Notes: a model not told the origin generated them from the sequence alone. A DNA stretch of 64,000 nt from Nitrososphaerota archaeon (GCA_029785685.1 JAFLZE010000002.1:62001-126000), one strand, 5' to 3'. Shown: positions 8,114 to 16,793, counted from the stretch's first letter. Made by a program: numbers and translations.

Positions 8114-8953
8114 ATGGCAGGCAAGGTCTGCATGGTAACAGGAGCGAGTTCCGGGATTGGCAGGGCAACGGCCGAGAAACTCGCGCTGCTCGGGGCGACG
8201 GTGATTCTTGTTTGCAGAGACAGGGCAAAGGGCGAGAAGACAGTCACCCACATCAGACAGAAAGGAGCCATCGGCCCCATGGAGCTCCTCCTCGCCGATT
8301 TCAGCTCTCTCCAGTCGGTCAGGGAGCTCGCCAGGGCGTATCTCAAGAGTCACGGCACGCTCCACGTACTCGTCAACAACGCAGGGATGGCCAAGCTGAC
8401 GCGGTCGGTGACAATGGATGGGTTCGAGACCACGCTCCAAGTCGACTACCTGTCGCAGTTCCTGTTGACCAACTTGCTCCTGGGTGTACTGAAGAAGAGC
8501 GCGCCTTCGCGCATCGTATTTGTGTCGTCTGTCGCCCACTACGACGGACGTATTGACCTGGACGACCTGCAGATGGCTGAAGGGTACAGTGTGATGAAGG
8601 CATACTCGCGGGCGAAGCTGGCCCAGGTCCTTTTCAGCTGCGAGCTCGCTGAGAGGCTCAAAGGGACGGGGGTCACGGCGAACTGCCTCCACCCCGGAGC
8701 CGTGGCAACGAACATCTGGGGGAGGCCTCTCGGGCGGCTGTCGTTCCTGGCAAAGGTCACCAGGCTCTTCCTCATCAGCCCTGAAGAAGGGGCAGAGTCT
8801 CCGGTACTCCTCGCTTCGTCGCCTGACCTAGAAGGCGTGACAGGCAAGTACTTCGACCGCAAGAGGGAGAAGAGGCCGGCCGCAGCGTCCTATGACAGGG
8901 CCCTGGCGCGGAGGCTCTGGGATACGAGCGCAAACTTGGTCGGGCTAGCCTAG
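8114..8953 (+). CDS. Short-chain dehydrogenase/reductase (retinol dehydrogenase-like)
   Basis: NAD(P)-dependent oxidoreductase with the Rossmann motif TGASSGIG at its N-terminus, NNAG after strand 4 and the catalytic Ser-Tyr-Lys set (FVSSVAHYD; YSRAKLAQ). LHPGAVATNI follows, as in retinol dehydrogenase/WW-oxidoreductase-like SDRs. The substrate is unknown. The ATG at 8114 gives the classic MAGKVCMVTG start; an in-frame TTG at 8099 would add five residues. It is a single gene, followed by about 410 bp without a gene. Confidence 0.88.
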   Translation: MAGKVCMVTGASSGIGRATAEKLALLGATVILVCRDRAKGEKTVTHIRQKGAIGPMELLLADFSSLQSVRELARAYLKSHGTLHVLVNNAGMAKLTRSVTMDGFETTLQVDYLSQFLLTNLLLGVLKKSAPSRIVFVSSVAHYDGRIDLDDLQMAEGYSVMKAYSRAKLAQVLFSCELAERLKGTGVTANCLHPGAVATNIWGRPLGRLSFLAKVTRLFLISPEEGAESPVLLASSPDLEGVTGKYFDRKREKRPAAASYDRALARRLWDTSANLVGLA

Positions 8954-9366
8954 CCGACGAAGCTGTCCACTGATTGCCATGGGCAGACTCATGGCGGCCG
9001 GAAAGAGCGGGCGCGGCATTCACTTGGGCGGGTCGGCTGGTTATACGTGGGCTGAAGCGCGGGACGGGAGAAGCGTGGAAGTGGATCTGCGACTTCGGTC
9101 CCGCGGACCGTCCAGTCACCCAGCCTGGTGAGCGGGGTACACCTGTTACATAACGCCTGAACTAGACCGACGCCGCGCAGACCCTGAAGCGGCTTCGTGG
9201 CTGGCGGACTATTGAACCAGTGGACCCAGCCCTGGAGAATCCTGTTCCGCGGGGTGCGTCCACTCCGCTGGAAAGCGGCGGGGCAGGACGCCTGAGCGTC
9301 GCCCGTGGCCAGCAGCCTGTGCCCCAGACGCACCATAATAAGCACCGAGCGCCGGTTGAGGAGAAC
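8954..9366. other. Intergenic region without a recognisable gene
   Basis: No reading frame here looks coding, and I see no tRNA T-loop or rRNA sequence. The stretch is GC-rich with several short inverted repeats (for example ccgctggaaagcggcgg near 9266-9282). At 9333-9341 ccataataa lies 26-34 bp before the aldolase ATG and probably serves as its TATA box. Confidence 0.5.
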
Positions 9367-9996
9367 ATGGACGGAACACAGTCCCTGAAAGAGGACATTG
9401 CCCGCACCATCAGGAGGCTTTACGAACGGGGCCTAGTCTCCGGTGTGGGAGGGAACGCCAGCGCACGCGTCCGCACGAAGGATCAGATCCTGATCACCCC
9501 GGCGGGCTACTTCAAGGGCGGAGTGACCCAGGGAGACCTGGTCAGAGTTAACCTCGAAGGAGAGGTGATCCGCGGGGGAAGACCCTCTAGCGAACTCCCC
9601 ACTCACCTTGCCGCCTACAGGGCTAGGGAAGACGTGAACGCCGTCGTCCATGGCCACCCGCCCAACGCCGTAGGGCTTGCAAGTGCAGGGATAGAGATAC
9701 CCATTATGACACCTGAGCACGCTGTCATGATCAGGAGGATAGAGGTGGTGGATTTCGCTGTTCCTGGAGAAGACGGCGCCAGGGCGATAGCGACCGAGCT
9801 GAAGAGGTGTAATGTAGTCGGAATAAGGAACCACGGGTTCTTTTCGATGGGGAGGGACCTACATGAGGCAGCGTCCAGACTGGAGGTGCTCGAAGAGAGC
9901 TCCAAAATCTACCTTGCCGGCCGGGCTGCGGGCGGAGCCCCTGGGCTGGACGAAGAGGCGCTGAAGAGAACGAGAGAGGCGTACGGACTCGAGTAG
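9367..9996 (+). CDS. Class II aldolase/adducin family protein (fuculose-phosphate aldolase-like)
   Basis: Zinc-dependent sugar-phosphate aldolase or epimerase fold, 209 residues. Visible motifs are GNASARV near the start, the metal-binding HGHPPNAVG, EHAVMI and the late NHGFFSMG histidine. Which aldol substrate it uses (fuculose-1-P, ribulose-P or a methylthio-sugar) cannot be read from sequence. The ATG at 9367 has a gaggag ribosome-binding site 5 bases upstream. An earlier in-frame start at 9220 would add an unlikely 49-residue tail. The MFS gene follows directly. Confidence 0.85.
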   Translation: MDGTQSLKEDIARTIRRLYERGLVSGVGGNASARVRTKDQILITPAGYFKGGVTQGDLVRVNLEGEVIRGGRPSSELPTHLAAYRAREDVNAVVHGHPPNAVGLASAGIEIPIMTPEHAVMIRRIEVVDFAVPGEDGARAIATELKRCNVVGIRNHGFFSMGRDLHEAASRLEVLEESSKIYLAGRAAGGAPGLDEEALKRTREAYGLE

Positions 9997-10021
9997 CCAA
10001 TCATCGAGCCAGACCGCGGGC

Positions 10022-11242
10022 ACGGGAAAGGCCAGGGCCCTCGTCTTCACCTCTGTCGGGCACTTCGTCAATGACGGCTCGGTGTTCCTCCTCCCTCTGA
10101 TCGTCGACGTCCTGGGCAAGCTGTACGGGGCGAGTTTCGTCGAGGTTTCCATCCTGTTGTCTCTATTCTACCTGAGTTCTGGAGCGTCCAGCGTCCTGGT
10201 CGGCAGGACGGCAGACAGGACAGGAGAGACGGGAAAACTCATGGCGGCGGGGATAGGATTCCTTGGGGCTGGACTGATAGGATTCTACGCCGCGATGATC
10301 TATCTTGGAGGCGGAGACCTCTTCGGCGCCGCCATGGCCTGCGACCTGGCGATGGGGTTTGGGAGTTCATTCTACCATCCCCTGGGAGGGAGCATCCTGC
10401 AGTCGTCCTTCGGTCGCGAGTCGTCCGGACGGGCCCTAGGCCTTAACGGAGGGATGGGGAGTGTTGGGCGGACCCTTTACCCAACACTTTACGTTGTTGC
10501 CGCCGCCGCGTTTACGGTCCCTGGCTCGATGGCTTTCTTCGGGCTCTTCGGAATCGCGGCCGCGATGTTGATATGGGCGGGGCTGGGGTCGGCGAAAGGC
10601 CGCAGGCCAAAGGTAGGCCGGAACGTGCTGTCTGTCCGCGGCGCCCTTACGGGGCCGATGCTGATGCTGGTGGCAGTGTCCTTCGTGAGATTTGCAGCGC
10701 TCGGAGGAATCGCAGCCTACATCCCGACTTTCCTCACGCAGGAGAGAGGCCTCGGTCTGGGCGCCTCCCTGGGGCTGACCATGTCCGTGCTCTATGCTTC
10801 TGCCATCGTCGGCCAGCCCATCTTCGGCCGCCTGGTCGACCGGTTCGACGGCCGTCTTGTCCTGGCCGTCACTGCGGTGGGGGCGTCAGCTTCGATGGTG
10901 GGATACGTCAACACAGGCGGATTCGTGAGCATAGTCATGCTCTCTCTTTTTGGCTTCTTCGCCTACACCGGGTTTCCGCTACTGATGTCCCTCGCGGCGG
11001 ATTACGCACCGGAGAACGGCTCGACGCTAAGCAACTCGCTGGTGTGGGGGGTGGGGGCGACTGGAGGGAATGCCGTCGGTCCCCTCATAATCAACGCGCT
11101 CATTCTGGACAGCTATGGGAGGCTCGGCCTTTCGTTCGAATACATGGCCGCCCTGGCAGTGGCTTCGGCCGTGGGTGCGTACCTCATACCCAGACCGGCT
11201 GCAGGGAAGGTCGAGGCTCCGCCTCGACCGCCCCAGGGCTGA
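10022..11242 (+). CDS. MFS transporter with no canonical start codon; ACG proposed
   Basis: Major facilitator with about 12 membrane helices over ~406 residues. The first helix region carries the family-typical TSVGHFVNDG, which lies before the first GTG (10082). Reading back in frame there is no ATG, GTG or TTG up to a stop at 9962-9964. The codon that gives a sensible N-terminus (MGKARALVFTSVGHF) is ACG at 10022. Starting at GTG would remove half of helix 1. A sequence error is the alternative explanation. The substrate is unknown. It follows the aldolase by 25 bp. Confidence 0.75.
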   Translation, partial: TGKARALVFTSVGHFVNDGSVFLLPLIVDVLGKLYGASFVEVSILLSLFYLSSGASSVLVGRTADRTGETGKLMAAGIGFLGAGLIGFYAAMIYLGGGDLFGAAMACDLAMGFGSSFYHPLGGSILQSSFGRESSGRALGLNGGMGSVGRTLYPTLYVVAAAAFTVPGSMAFFGLFGIAAAMLIWAGLGSAKGRRPKVGRNVLSVRGALTGPMLMLVAVSFVRFAALGGIAAYIPTFLTQERGLGLGASLGLTMSVLYASAIVGQPIFGRLVDRFDGRLVLAVTAVGASASMVGYVNTGGFVSIVMLSLFGFFAYTGFPLLMSLAADYAPENGSTLSNSLVWGVGATGGNAVGPLIINALILDSYGRLGLSFEYMAALAVASAVGAYLIPRPAAGKVEAPPRPPQG

Positions 11243-11285
11243 GACGGCCGTGACTCCTCCTCTGGCCAGACTCCAACGCCAGAGG

Positions 11286-11759
11286 TCACACGGCCAGATA
11301 TCGTCTTCGGATGAAAGGCGCTACGGAGCTCCCGTATCTCTGCCTCAGTTCGTCTGGGAGGAACCTATATGCCCTTATCTTCCTTCTGCAGCGATAACTC
11401 CCGCAACTGCACGCCATCATGAACCCCGCCCAGTCGACATCTGTGGAGTAGTCGAACGTGAGCTCCTCTCCACTCTTCACGTCTCTCCCCGCGATGATGG
11501 AGAGTCCTGACATGACGCAATTTGGGTCGCACGAGTGGTTGATGTACCACCCCACGCTATTTCTCCTGGGGACTACGTATCTGTCATAGTCTACCTGGAT
11601 GGCGTAGGGCCAGAGTTCCTTTGGGATGTCCCAGACCCACTTCGGAGCCCCCCTGAAGGTCGCGATGGCCGTCGAGCGTGCAATACGCCCCGCCGCGAAC
11701 ACGCCTCTACCTTTTGGTCCGGCGTCCCCCACCCTGACTGGAACCCCGCTGGAGGTCAC
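11286..11759 (-). CDS. SET-domain protein (putative protein lysine methyltransferase)
   Basis: A compact 157-residue SET domain. It has the N-terminal GRGVFAA motif, the SAM/active-site signature NHSCDPNC, GEELTFDYS with the catalytic Tyr and a post-SET-like zinc cluster CSCGSYRC. This is the arrangement of eukaryotic and scattered prokaryotic lysine methyltransferases. The target is unknown; archaeal SET proteins have been linked to chromatin proteins, which is not shown here. The GTG start overlaps the stop of the upstream MFS gene as GTGA, so the two are co-translated. Confidence 0.85.
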   Translation of the reverse strand: MTSSGVPVRVGDAGPKGRGVFAAGRIARSTAIATFRGAPKWVWDIPKELWPYAIQVDYDRYVVPRRNSVGWYINHSCDPNCVMSGLSIIAGRDVKSGEELTFDYSTDVDWAGFMMACSCGSYRCRRKIRAYRFLPDELRQRYGSSVAPFIRRRYLAV

Positions 11760-13009
11760 TTTGCTTTTTCCCTGCTCGCTGTGGGGTGTTCCGGAAGATA
11801 CCTGAACATAAGGGCAACGCAGACCACTGTTCCTACCAGGCTAGCGGCGATTGGAGCCTCATAACCGAGGTACTGGTAGAGGAAGCCGCCGACTATGGGC
11901 GCAGGGAAGGCGACCAGGCCCCTGAAAGCAGCCACCTTCCCTCCTACCCCTCCACGCGTCTTTGGAGGAGAGTGCGTCATAAGGAGGGAGGAAACACCAG
12001 GGACCCACGTCGTGACCGAGACCCCGAAGACCACGGATGACGCCAAGAACTCTGGGAGAGAGTTGGAGATGGCCCATCCCGCCATCAGCAAGGTCCCCAG
12101 CAACTCCGAGAGCATTAGAGTCCTCTTTGGCCCGAGCCTGATTAGAATCCTCGTGGCAGGATATTGGGAAGCGAGCATCGCGAGGTACCATACAGCAACC
12201 AGCAGGCCGACATCGGAAGCGGTGAAGTGAAACCGGTCCTCGGCCATCGCATAGATTATGTTTGAGCTGATTCCGAAGGCGAACGCGTCCATTGCCAGGG
12301 CCCCGAAGTACCCCCAAGACGACTTGGGGAACGTGAACGCCTCTCTAAGTGAGAACGTTGAGCCTTGGACAGGCTCGGCCGTGACTATGTGTCTGGTCTC
12401 AGCGAGCCCTCTCCAGTAAAGATACAGGTCCAGGGATTCGAGAGTCGCGGCCACTGTGAAGATCAATAGATAGCCATACGTCTCTGCCAGCGCCCCCGCC
12501 AGGTAAGGGAAGACAACTCCCGGCACCGTGCCCATGAAGAAAATCAGACTATAGGCAACGTCCATCTGGCGCGAATCCAGACCGACCGATTCGGCTACCA
12601 TTGCCTGCGACGCAGGGCTTCCGAGGATGGAGACACCATACAGGACGAACGCTGAGAGGACCAGATAGCCGTCGCGCGAAAGCGCCGCCCCCATGAAGCA
12701 GACCATAGAGGCGATTGTTGTGACACTTCCGAGGAGGATGGCCTGCCTCCGGCTATGCAGGTCGGAGTAATGCCCCGCAAGCGGCTGTACAAAAGTTGCC
12801 GCCACCCCGGAGAACCTGTTGCCCAGAGCCTGGAGCACACCCAAAGCGGCCACGCCAAAGCCAAGGGTCCCTGGGAAGAGTTGGAGGGCGACGTTGAGCA
12901 TCCCGATGTAGACGCCGGAAATCAGACCTGTGATGGCAATCGCCCTGATGTTCCTGTTCACCAGAAGTGAGCGAGACAAGCTTAGGATTCCTCGCTCGCG
13001 CCCAGTCAT
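11756..13009 (-). CDS. MFS transporter
   Basis: Major facilitator superfamily permease of 417 residues with ~12 predicted helices. It has a loop 2-3 motif of the family type (GHYSDLHSRRQA) and a second-half counterpart (ATRILIRLGPKRTLML). The substrate is unknown. The ATG at 13009 is preceded by catttaac about 22-29 bp upstream, suggesting a leaderless message. It is the first gene of a two-gene unit with the SET-domain protein. Confidence 0.88.
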   Translation of the reverse strand: MTGRERGILSLSRSLLVNRNIRAIAITGLISGVYIGMLNVALQLFPGTLGFGVAALGVLQALGNRFSGVAATFVQPLAGHYSDLHSRRQAILLGSVTTIASMVCFMGAALSRDGYLVLSAFVLYGVSILGSPASQAMVAESVGLDSRQMDVAYSLIFFMGTVPGVVFPYLAGALAETYGYLLIFTVAATLESLDLYLYWRGLAETRHIVTAEPVQGSTFSLREAFTFPKSSWGYFGALAMDAFAFGISSNIIYAMAEDRFHFTASDVGLLVAVWYLAMLASQYPATRILIRLGPKRTLMLSELLGTLLMAGWAISNSLPEFLASSVVFGVSVTTWVPGVSSLLMTHSPPKTRGGVGGKVAAFRGLVAFPAPIVGGFLYQYLGYEAPIAASLVGTVVCVALMFRYLPEHPTASREKAK

Positions 13010-13142
13010 GCCGGCCGCCTCCGTACAGTCCGTTAAATGAACTGGACCCTACTGCAGATGATCGAGAGTACCTCGCATCCGCACAGCGCGGCAGCGAGGG
13101 CTTCGATATGCTTAACCTCGCCAGTAGGCCTTCCACTCAGGC

Positions 13143-13883
13143 TTGGCCGCTATAGATGATGGGCGCTCGCAGGCCAGACGGGCTCGGGCCCTCTTCTTCG
13201 TTACCTTGTTCTGCATCGCCCTCTATGTCGTCTTGGATGCGGTTGCCCAGTCTCTGCCTCCGCACTACAGTCCCATCGGCCAGGCAGAGAGCGACCTCGC
13301 CGTAGGACCTTACGGGTACCTCATGACCCTGAACTTTGTCAACCGGGGGGCGCTCTCCCTCTGTTTCCTCTTCGCCCTCGCCTTAACGGCGAACAGCTCC
13401 GACACGACTGGCCCACGGTTTAGGCGCGGAGGGTACCTCTTTTCGGCCTGGGCGATAGGGTCGCTCTTGCTCGCAGCATTCCCGACGGATGTCCCGCCAG
13501 CTCCTATCTCGGTGGATGGCGCTGTGCATCTGCTGGTGGCCGTAGTAGCCTTCGCCTCAGGCGCTGCTGGAGTGCTCTATATCTCCCTCGGGATGGAAGG
13601 CAACAGAGAGCTCACTCGAGCGGCGGGATGGGCCCTCCCTCTTGCATACCTGTCGGTCGCGCTTTGCGCGATTGAGCTCGTCGGTCCCTTCCTGATACCC
13701 CACTTGTTCGCCCGTTATGGAGGGCTGACAGAACGGGCGTTCCTGGGGTCGGTCCTCGTCTGGACCGGGGGAGTATCGGTGAAGATGCTCACCGGAGGAG
13801 AGGTGCAGGTAGAGCCAAGCTCGGTCGGCCGAGATGCAGGAATTTCCTCCAACTATATATCTGGCCACCGAAGAGTGGTCTAG
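13143..13883 (+). CDS. DUF998-type membrane protein
   Basis: Integral membrane protein of 246 residues with about six hydrophobic helices and the DUF998 pattern. A conserved 'S.IGQAESDLAVGPYG' segment follows helix 1. Function is unknown. The start is TTG, which is the first usable codon; a gcttaac box lies about 30 bp before it. The C-terminal ~35 residues are polar and overlap the promoter of dph2. Confidence 0.72.
   Translation: MAAIDDGRSQARRARALFFVTLFCIALYVVLDAVAQSLPPHYSPIGQAESDLAVGPYGYLMTLNFVNRGALSLCFLFALALTANSSDTTGPRFRRGGYLFSAWAIGSLLLAAFPTDVPPAPISVDGAVHLLVAVVAFASGAAGVLYISLGMEGNRELTRAAGWALPLAYLSVALCAIELVGPFLIPHLFARYGGLTERAFLGSVLVWTGGVSVKMLTGGEVQVEPSSVGRDAGISSNYISGHRRVV
13853..13860 (+). 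promoter_or_regulatory. TATA box of the dph2-csl4 operon
   Basis: ctatatat lies inside the 3' end of the DUF998 gene. A TSS ~25 bp downstream leaves a ~20-base leader with a gaggt ribosome-binding site at 13889-13893 before the ATG at 13906. This rules out the in-frame upstream ATG at 13834 as the dph2 start. Confidence 0.65.
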
Positions 13884-13905
13884 AAACCGAGGTAACTTTT
13901 GGCTC

Positions 13906-14937
13906 ATGACAGTCAAGATAGACGAACGCGTGGTGTTCGAGATCATAGAAACGAAGAAACCGAAGGTTGTGCTAGTCAACGCGCCGGGAGGGCTGCTGAG
14001 GCAGACGAAGGAGCTGATGGAGCGTGTGAAGGAGAGGTACGGAGTGACTGCAATAATGTCAGGGGACAGCTGCTTTGGGATTTGTGATACCGTCGATGAC
14101 GACGCCGAGAGGTTGCAGGCCGACCTTGCCCTGCATATCGGACACAACGCGGCCGTCAAGGCGGTGGGAGACTACACATATCTGATTGACGCGGTTGACG
14201 ACGTGGAGTTTGGGGATGTGATTGAAACCGCGGCGAAAGCCCTTGCCCCCTACAAGCGGATTGGACTCGCGACGTTCAGCCAGCACCTCCACCAGCTCGG
14301 CCCGGCTAAAGAGAAGTTGGAGGCAAAGGGATTCCAGGTCGTGGTCGGCAGGAGGAACAACCTGATGCTCGAAGGCCAGGTGTTCGGCTGCGATTTCTCC
14401 ACGCCTTTCCCCACGCGGGGCAAAGTGGACGCCTTCGCCTTCCTGGGGGAGAGCGAATTCCACGCCGTAGGGCTCGCACTGGCCACCGGGAAGCCCACGT
14501 TCATGCTTGACCCCTACATGAATGAAGTGACCGACATGCAAGCGGCAGCGGCCGAGAGGAGGAAGCGGGCCATACTCGCGGTCTACAAGGCCAGGGACGC
14601 TCGGGTGTTCGGCGTAATCACAGGGCTGAAGGAAGGTCAGAAGATGCTTGGAAGAAGTAACTGGATAGCAAAGCGCCTCGAGATGAACGGGAGGAAAGTG
14701 GTTAGGCTGGCCATGAGGGACGTCACCGCGGAACGGCTTGCCCCCCACAGGGAGATTGAGGCGTTCGTCCAGACCGCCTGCCCCAGGATATCGGTCGACG
14801 GGTTTACCTTCGACAGACCGGTGTTATCCATCCCCCAGGCGGACGCATTAGTCGCACTTATTGAGGGGAGGGAACCGGGGGAGTTCCTTGAACGCGCGAA
14901 ATGGATCGAACTCACAGTGGGGCTCATAAAGAAATGA
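13906..14937 (+). CDS. dph2: Diphthamide biosynthesis protein Dph2 (radical 3-amino-3-carboxypropyl transferase)
   Basis: Catalyses the first step of diphthamide formation. A non-canonical radical-SAM [4Fe-4S] enzyme, it transfers a 3-amino-3-carboxypropyl group to a histidine of elongation factor 2. The three cluster cysteines are visible as Cys56 (GDSCFGICD), Cys162 (FGCDFS) and Cys292 (TACPRIS), one per domain. Length is 343 residues, typical for archaeal homodimeric Dph2. The ATG at 13906 is supported by promoter spacing and an RBS. The stop overlaps csl4 as ATGA. Confidence 0.93.
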   Translation: MTVKIDERVVFEIIETKKPKVVLVNAPGGLLRQTKELMERVKERYGVTAIMSGDSCFGICDTVDDDAERLQADLALHIGHNAAVKAVGDYTYLIDAVDDVEFGDVIETAAKALAPYKRIGLATFSQHLHQLGPAKEKLEAKGFQVVVGRRNNLMLEGQVFGCDFSTPFPTRGKVDAFAFLGESEFHAVGLALATGKPTFMLDPYMNEVTDMQAAAAERRKRAILAVYKARDARVFGVITGLKEGQKMLGRSNWIAKRLEMNGRKVVRLAMRDVTAERLAPHREIEAFVQTACPRISVDGFTFDRPVLSIPQADALVALIEGREPGEFLERAKWIELTVGLIKK

Positions 14938-15512
14938 AAGAGCGAAAGAAGGCGCCGTTGGCCCTCCCCGGAGATAAGCTTGCGGTGTCAGAAGAGTTCC
15001 TCCCCGGTATGCACACCTACGACGCCTCCGGACTGATCAGAGCTCTGAGGGCGGGCTCGGTGGTGAGAGATATGAAGAACATGGAGATCTCAGTGCAGCC
15101 CGCTGCGGAGCCCGAGCTGTTCCGCGTCGACGACTGGGTCACAGGCCAAGTCGAGGGGTCTCAGGCAAACTCCGCGAACGTCCATATCTTCTTCCTCAAT
15201 GGAAAACCTACCTACAAAGACTTCTCTGGCATGCTTTCGCTGAGAAGCCTCTCGGGAGGAGGGAGGGGGGCGAGAAGGACCACCCCAGTCAAACCCGGGG
15301 ACATCGTCAGGTGTCGGGTATTCAGCCTGGTTAATGGGATAATCCATCTGACCATAGACGAGCCCGACATGGGGGTAGTAGCTGCACTGTGCGGGAGCTG
15401 TGGAAGGCACCTTCTCAAGGGGAACGCGACCAAGCTGAAGTGTGACGAGTGTGGCAATGTGGAGGAGAGGAAGCTGGCCAGGGATTTCGGGACCACCCCC
15501 ATAGAGCCGTAG
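14934..15512 (+). CDS. csl4: Exosome complex RNA-binding protein Csl4
   Basis: Cap subunit of the archaeal exosome, which degrades and tails RNA. The 192 residues show the Csl4 N-terminal segment (ALPGDKLAVSEEFLPG), a central S1 domain (~70-145) and a C-terminal zinc ribbon (CGSC near 163, CDEC near 180). The ATG at 14934 overlaps the dph2 stop; an upstream frame extension is not needed. It sits in the conserved archaeal neighbourhood with rpo11 and tfs. Confidence 0.94.
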   Translation: MKERKKAPLALPGDKLAVSEEFLPGMHTYDASGLIRALRAGSVVRDMKNMEISVQPAAEPELFRVDDWVTGQVEGSQANSANVHIFFLNGKPTYKDFSGMLSLRSLSGGGRGARRTTPVKPGDIVRCRVFSLVNGIIHLTIDEPDMGVVAALCGSCGRHLLKGNATKLKCDECGNVEERKLARDFGTTPIEP

Positions 15513-15550
15513 CCTGGGGCGCGGCATATTGCTTGAGACGCTGCTATCTG

Positions 15551-15558
15551 TTTAATAA
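15551..15558 (+). promoter_or_regulatory. TATA box of rpo11-tfs
   Basis: tttaataa lies 30-37 bp before the ATG at 15588, in the 75-bp gap after csl4. It indicates that rpo11-tfs has its own promoter with a leader of a few bases. Confidence 0.6.
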
Positions 15559-15587
15559 CAAGAAGTCGAGGGGCGGTCAGGCAAAAT

Positions 15588-15875
15588 ATGCAGGTCCAGA
15601 CCACGAGTGAAGACGAAAAGGGCCTTACGGTGGAGATTACCGGGGAAGACTATTCACTAGCCGAAATCGTGCATCACGAACTGCTAGAGGAGAAGAGCGT
15701 CACCTTTGCGGGAGTGCTCCCGCCCCACCCCCTGATCAAGAAGCTCGTGTTGAAGGTCAGATCACAACGGGTAAAGCCCGAAAAGGCCTTCGCCAACAGT
15801 GTCGACAGGGCCATGGAGACCACCAAAGAGCTCTACGACGGGGTAAAGAAAGCGCTCAGTGGTGGGTCAAGCTGA
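15588..15875 (+). CDS. rpo11: DNA-directed RNA polymerase subunit Rpo11 (RpoL)
   Basis: Small assembly subunit that pairs with Rpo3 in archaeal RNA polymerase. At 95 residues it has the Rpb11 features: EDYSLAEIVHHELL, a VTFAGVLPPHPL segment and a C-terminal amphipathic helix. Its stop TGA (15873-15875) overlaps the proposed CTG start of tfs, so the polymerase subunit and its cleavage factor are translationally coupled. Confidence 0.94.
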   Translation: MQVQTTSEDEKGLTVEITGEDYSLAEIVHHELLEEKSVTFAGVLPPHPLIKKLVLKVRSQRVKPEKAFANSVDRAMETTKELYDGVKKALSGGSS

Positions 15876-16216
15876 AGTTCTGCCCAAAGTGTGGGACACG
15901 GCTCAAGCTGAAGCAAGTGAAAGGAGCCCGGGAGGTATCAGTCACCTACGCCTGCGACAACTGTGGATACTCTAAGAAAGAGGCGAACGCCCTGGTCCAG
16001 AAGACTGAGGAAGAGCTCTCCAACACCCCGCAGATTAAGGTGGTCGGGGAGAAAGAGGAGAAGCTCAATTCACTCCCGACGACAAAGATTGAGTGCCCCA
16101 AGTGCAGCCACAACGAGGCGTTCTGGTGGTTCCTACAGACGAGGAGTGGTGACGAACCACCTACGCAGTTCTACAGGTGTGTCAAGTGCAACCACACCTG
16201 GCGATCGTATAGCTAG
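15872..16216 (+). CDS. tfs: Transcription factor S (TFIIS-like), CTG start
   Basis: Stimulates transcript cleavage by backtracked RNA polymerase. The 114 residues have an N-terminal zinc ribbon (CPKCG at 4-8, CDNCGY at ~28-33) and a C-terminal TFIIS ribbon (CPKCSHNEAFWW, TRSGDEPPT, YRCVKCNHTW) with the essential DE pair. The family N-terminus MKFCPKCG is obtained only if CTG at 15872 starts translation. No ATG, GTG or TTG occurs in frame before the first ribbon; the next GTG (15917) would delete it. CTG overlaps the rpo11 stop as CTGA. Confidence 0.92.
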   Translation: MKFCPKCGTRLKLKQVKGAREVSVTYACDNCGYSKKEANALVQKTEEELSNTPQIKVVGEKEEKLNSLPTTKIECPKCSHNEAFWWFLQTRSGDEPPTQFYRCVKCNHTWRSYS

Positions 16217-16235
16217 CCTGCTCGCAAGATCAATG

Positions 16236-16793
16236 TTAGACATCGTCTCTGGTGGTGACTTCTATCGCATCTCCACCCGCTACCAAGATATCCGCGCTGG
16301 CGGCGGGAATCGACGCCACGTCCTCGGGCTCGAACGGGCCGTAGCGCCTCAAGTCCAGCCCCACCAGCTCGTTGACGTGTTTCACGAACCTCACTGTGAT
16401 GCTTCTCTGGTTCTCAGTCATGTGAGCGAACTCTACGAATGATGGCTGGCCCGCCGAGATCGCCTCCACCAACGTCTGGAACCGCCTCTCGAATTTCTGC
16501 TCGGCAGAGCATACATACCTTTCTTCTGGGAGCAACTGCAGGACGGCGCCCTGCTGCATTGCCTTCTCCCTCCTAATCTGTAGGAGTTGCCTGATCATCG
16601 ATTCAATCATCCTCTCCTGGACGGCGGCCAGGCGGACGACCACGTCAGACGCCCCTGCCGCTACGGATCTCTTCAGCCTCTGGCTGTATGCTGATATGCC
16701 CGCGTAGAAGTCGGATGGAAGCTGGAGCAGTATCTCGGATTGTGTCTCCAACTCGAGTCTACGCTTCAGATGTTCAAGCGTCGCTTCAGGCAT
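16236..16793 (-). CDS. gins15: DNA replication GINS subunit (Gins15/Sld5-like)
   Basis: Subunit of the archaeal CMG-like replicative helicase, bridging MCM and primase. The 185-residue protein has a long helical N-terminal A-domain (LPSDFYAGISAYSQRL; 'VVRLAAVQERMIESMIRQLL') and a small C-terminal B-domain (VNELVGLDLRRYGPFEPEDVASIP), as in archaeal GINS51/15. Its ATG directly abuts the priS stop (no spacer), and linkage of gins to priS is common in archaea. Confidence 0.88.
   Translation of the reverse strand: MPEATLEHLKRRLELETQSEILLQLPSDFYAGISAYSQRLKRSVAAGASDVVVRLAAVQERMIESMIRQLLQIRREKAMQQGAVLQLLPEERYVCSAEQKFERRFQTLVEAISAGQPSFVEFAHMTENQRSITVRFVKHVNELVGLDLRRYGPFEPEDVASIPAASADILVAGGDAIEVTTRDDV

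Noticed and set aside
9220..9366. 49-residue N-terminal extension of the class II aldolase
   Set aside because: Not conserved, and the ATG at 9367 has a clear ribosome-binding site.
13834..13905. Upstream ATG for dph2
   Set aside because: It lies before the TATA box and would add a non-conserved 24-residue tail.
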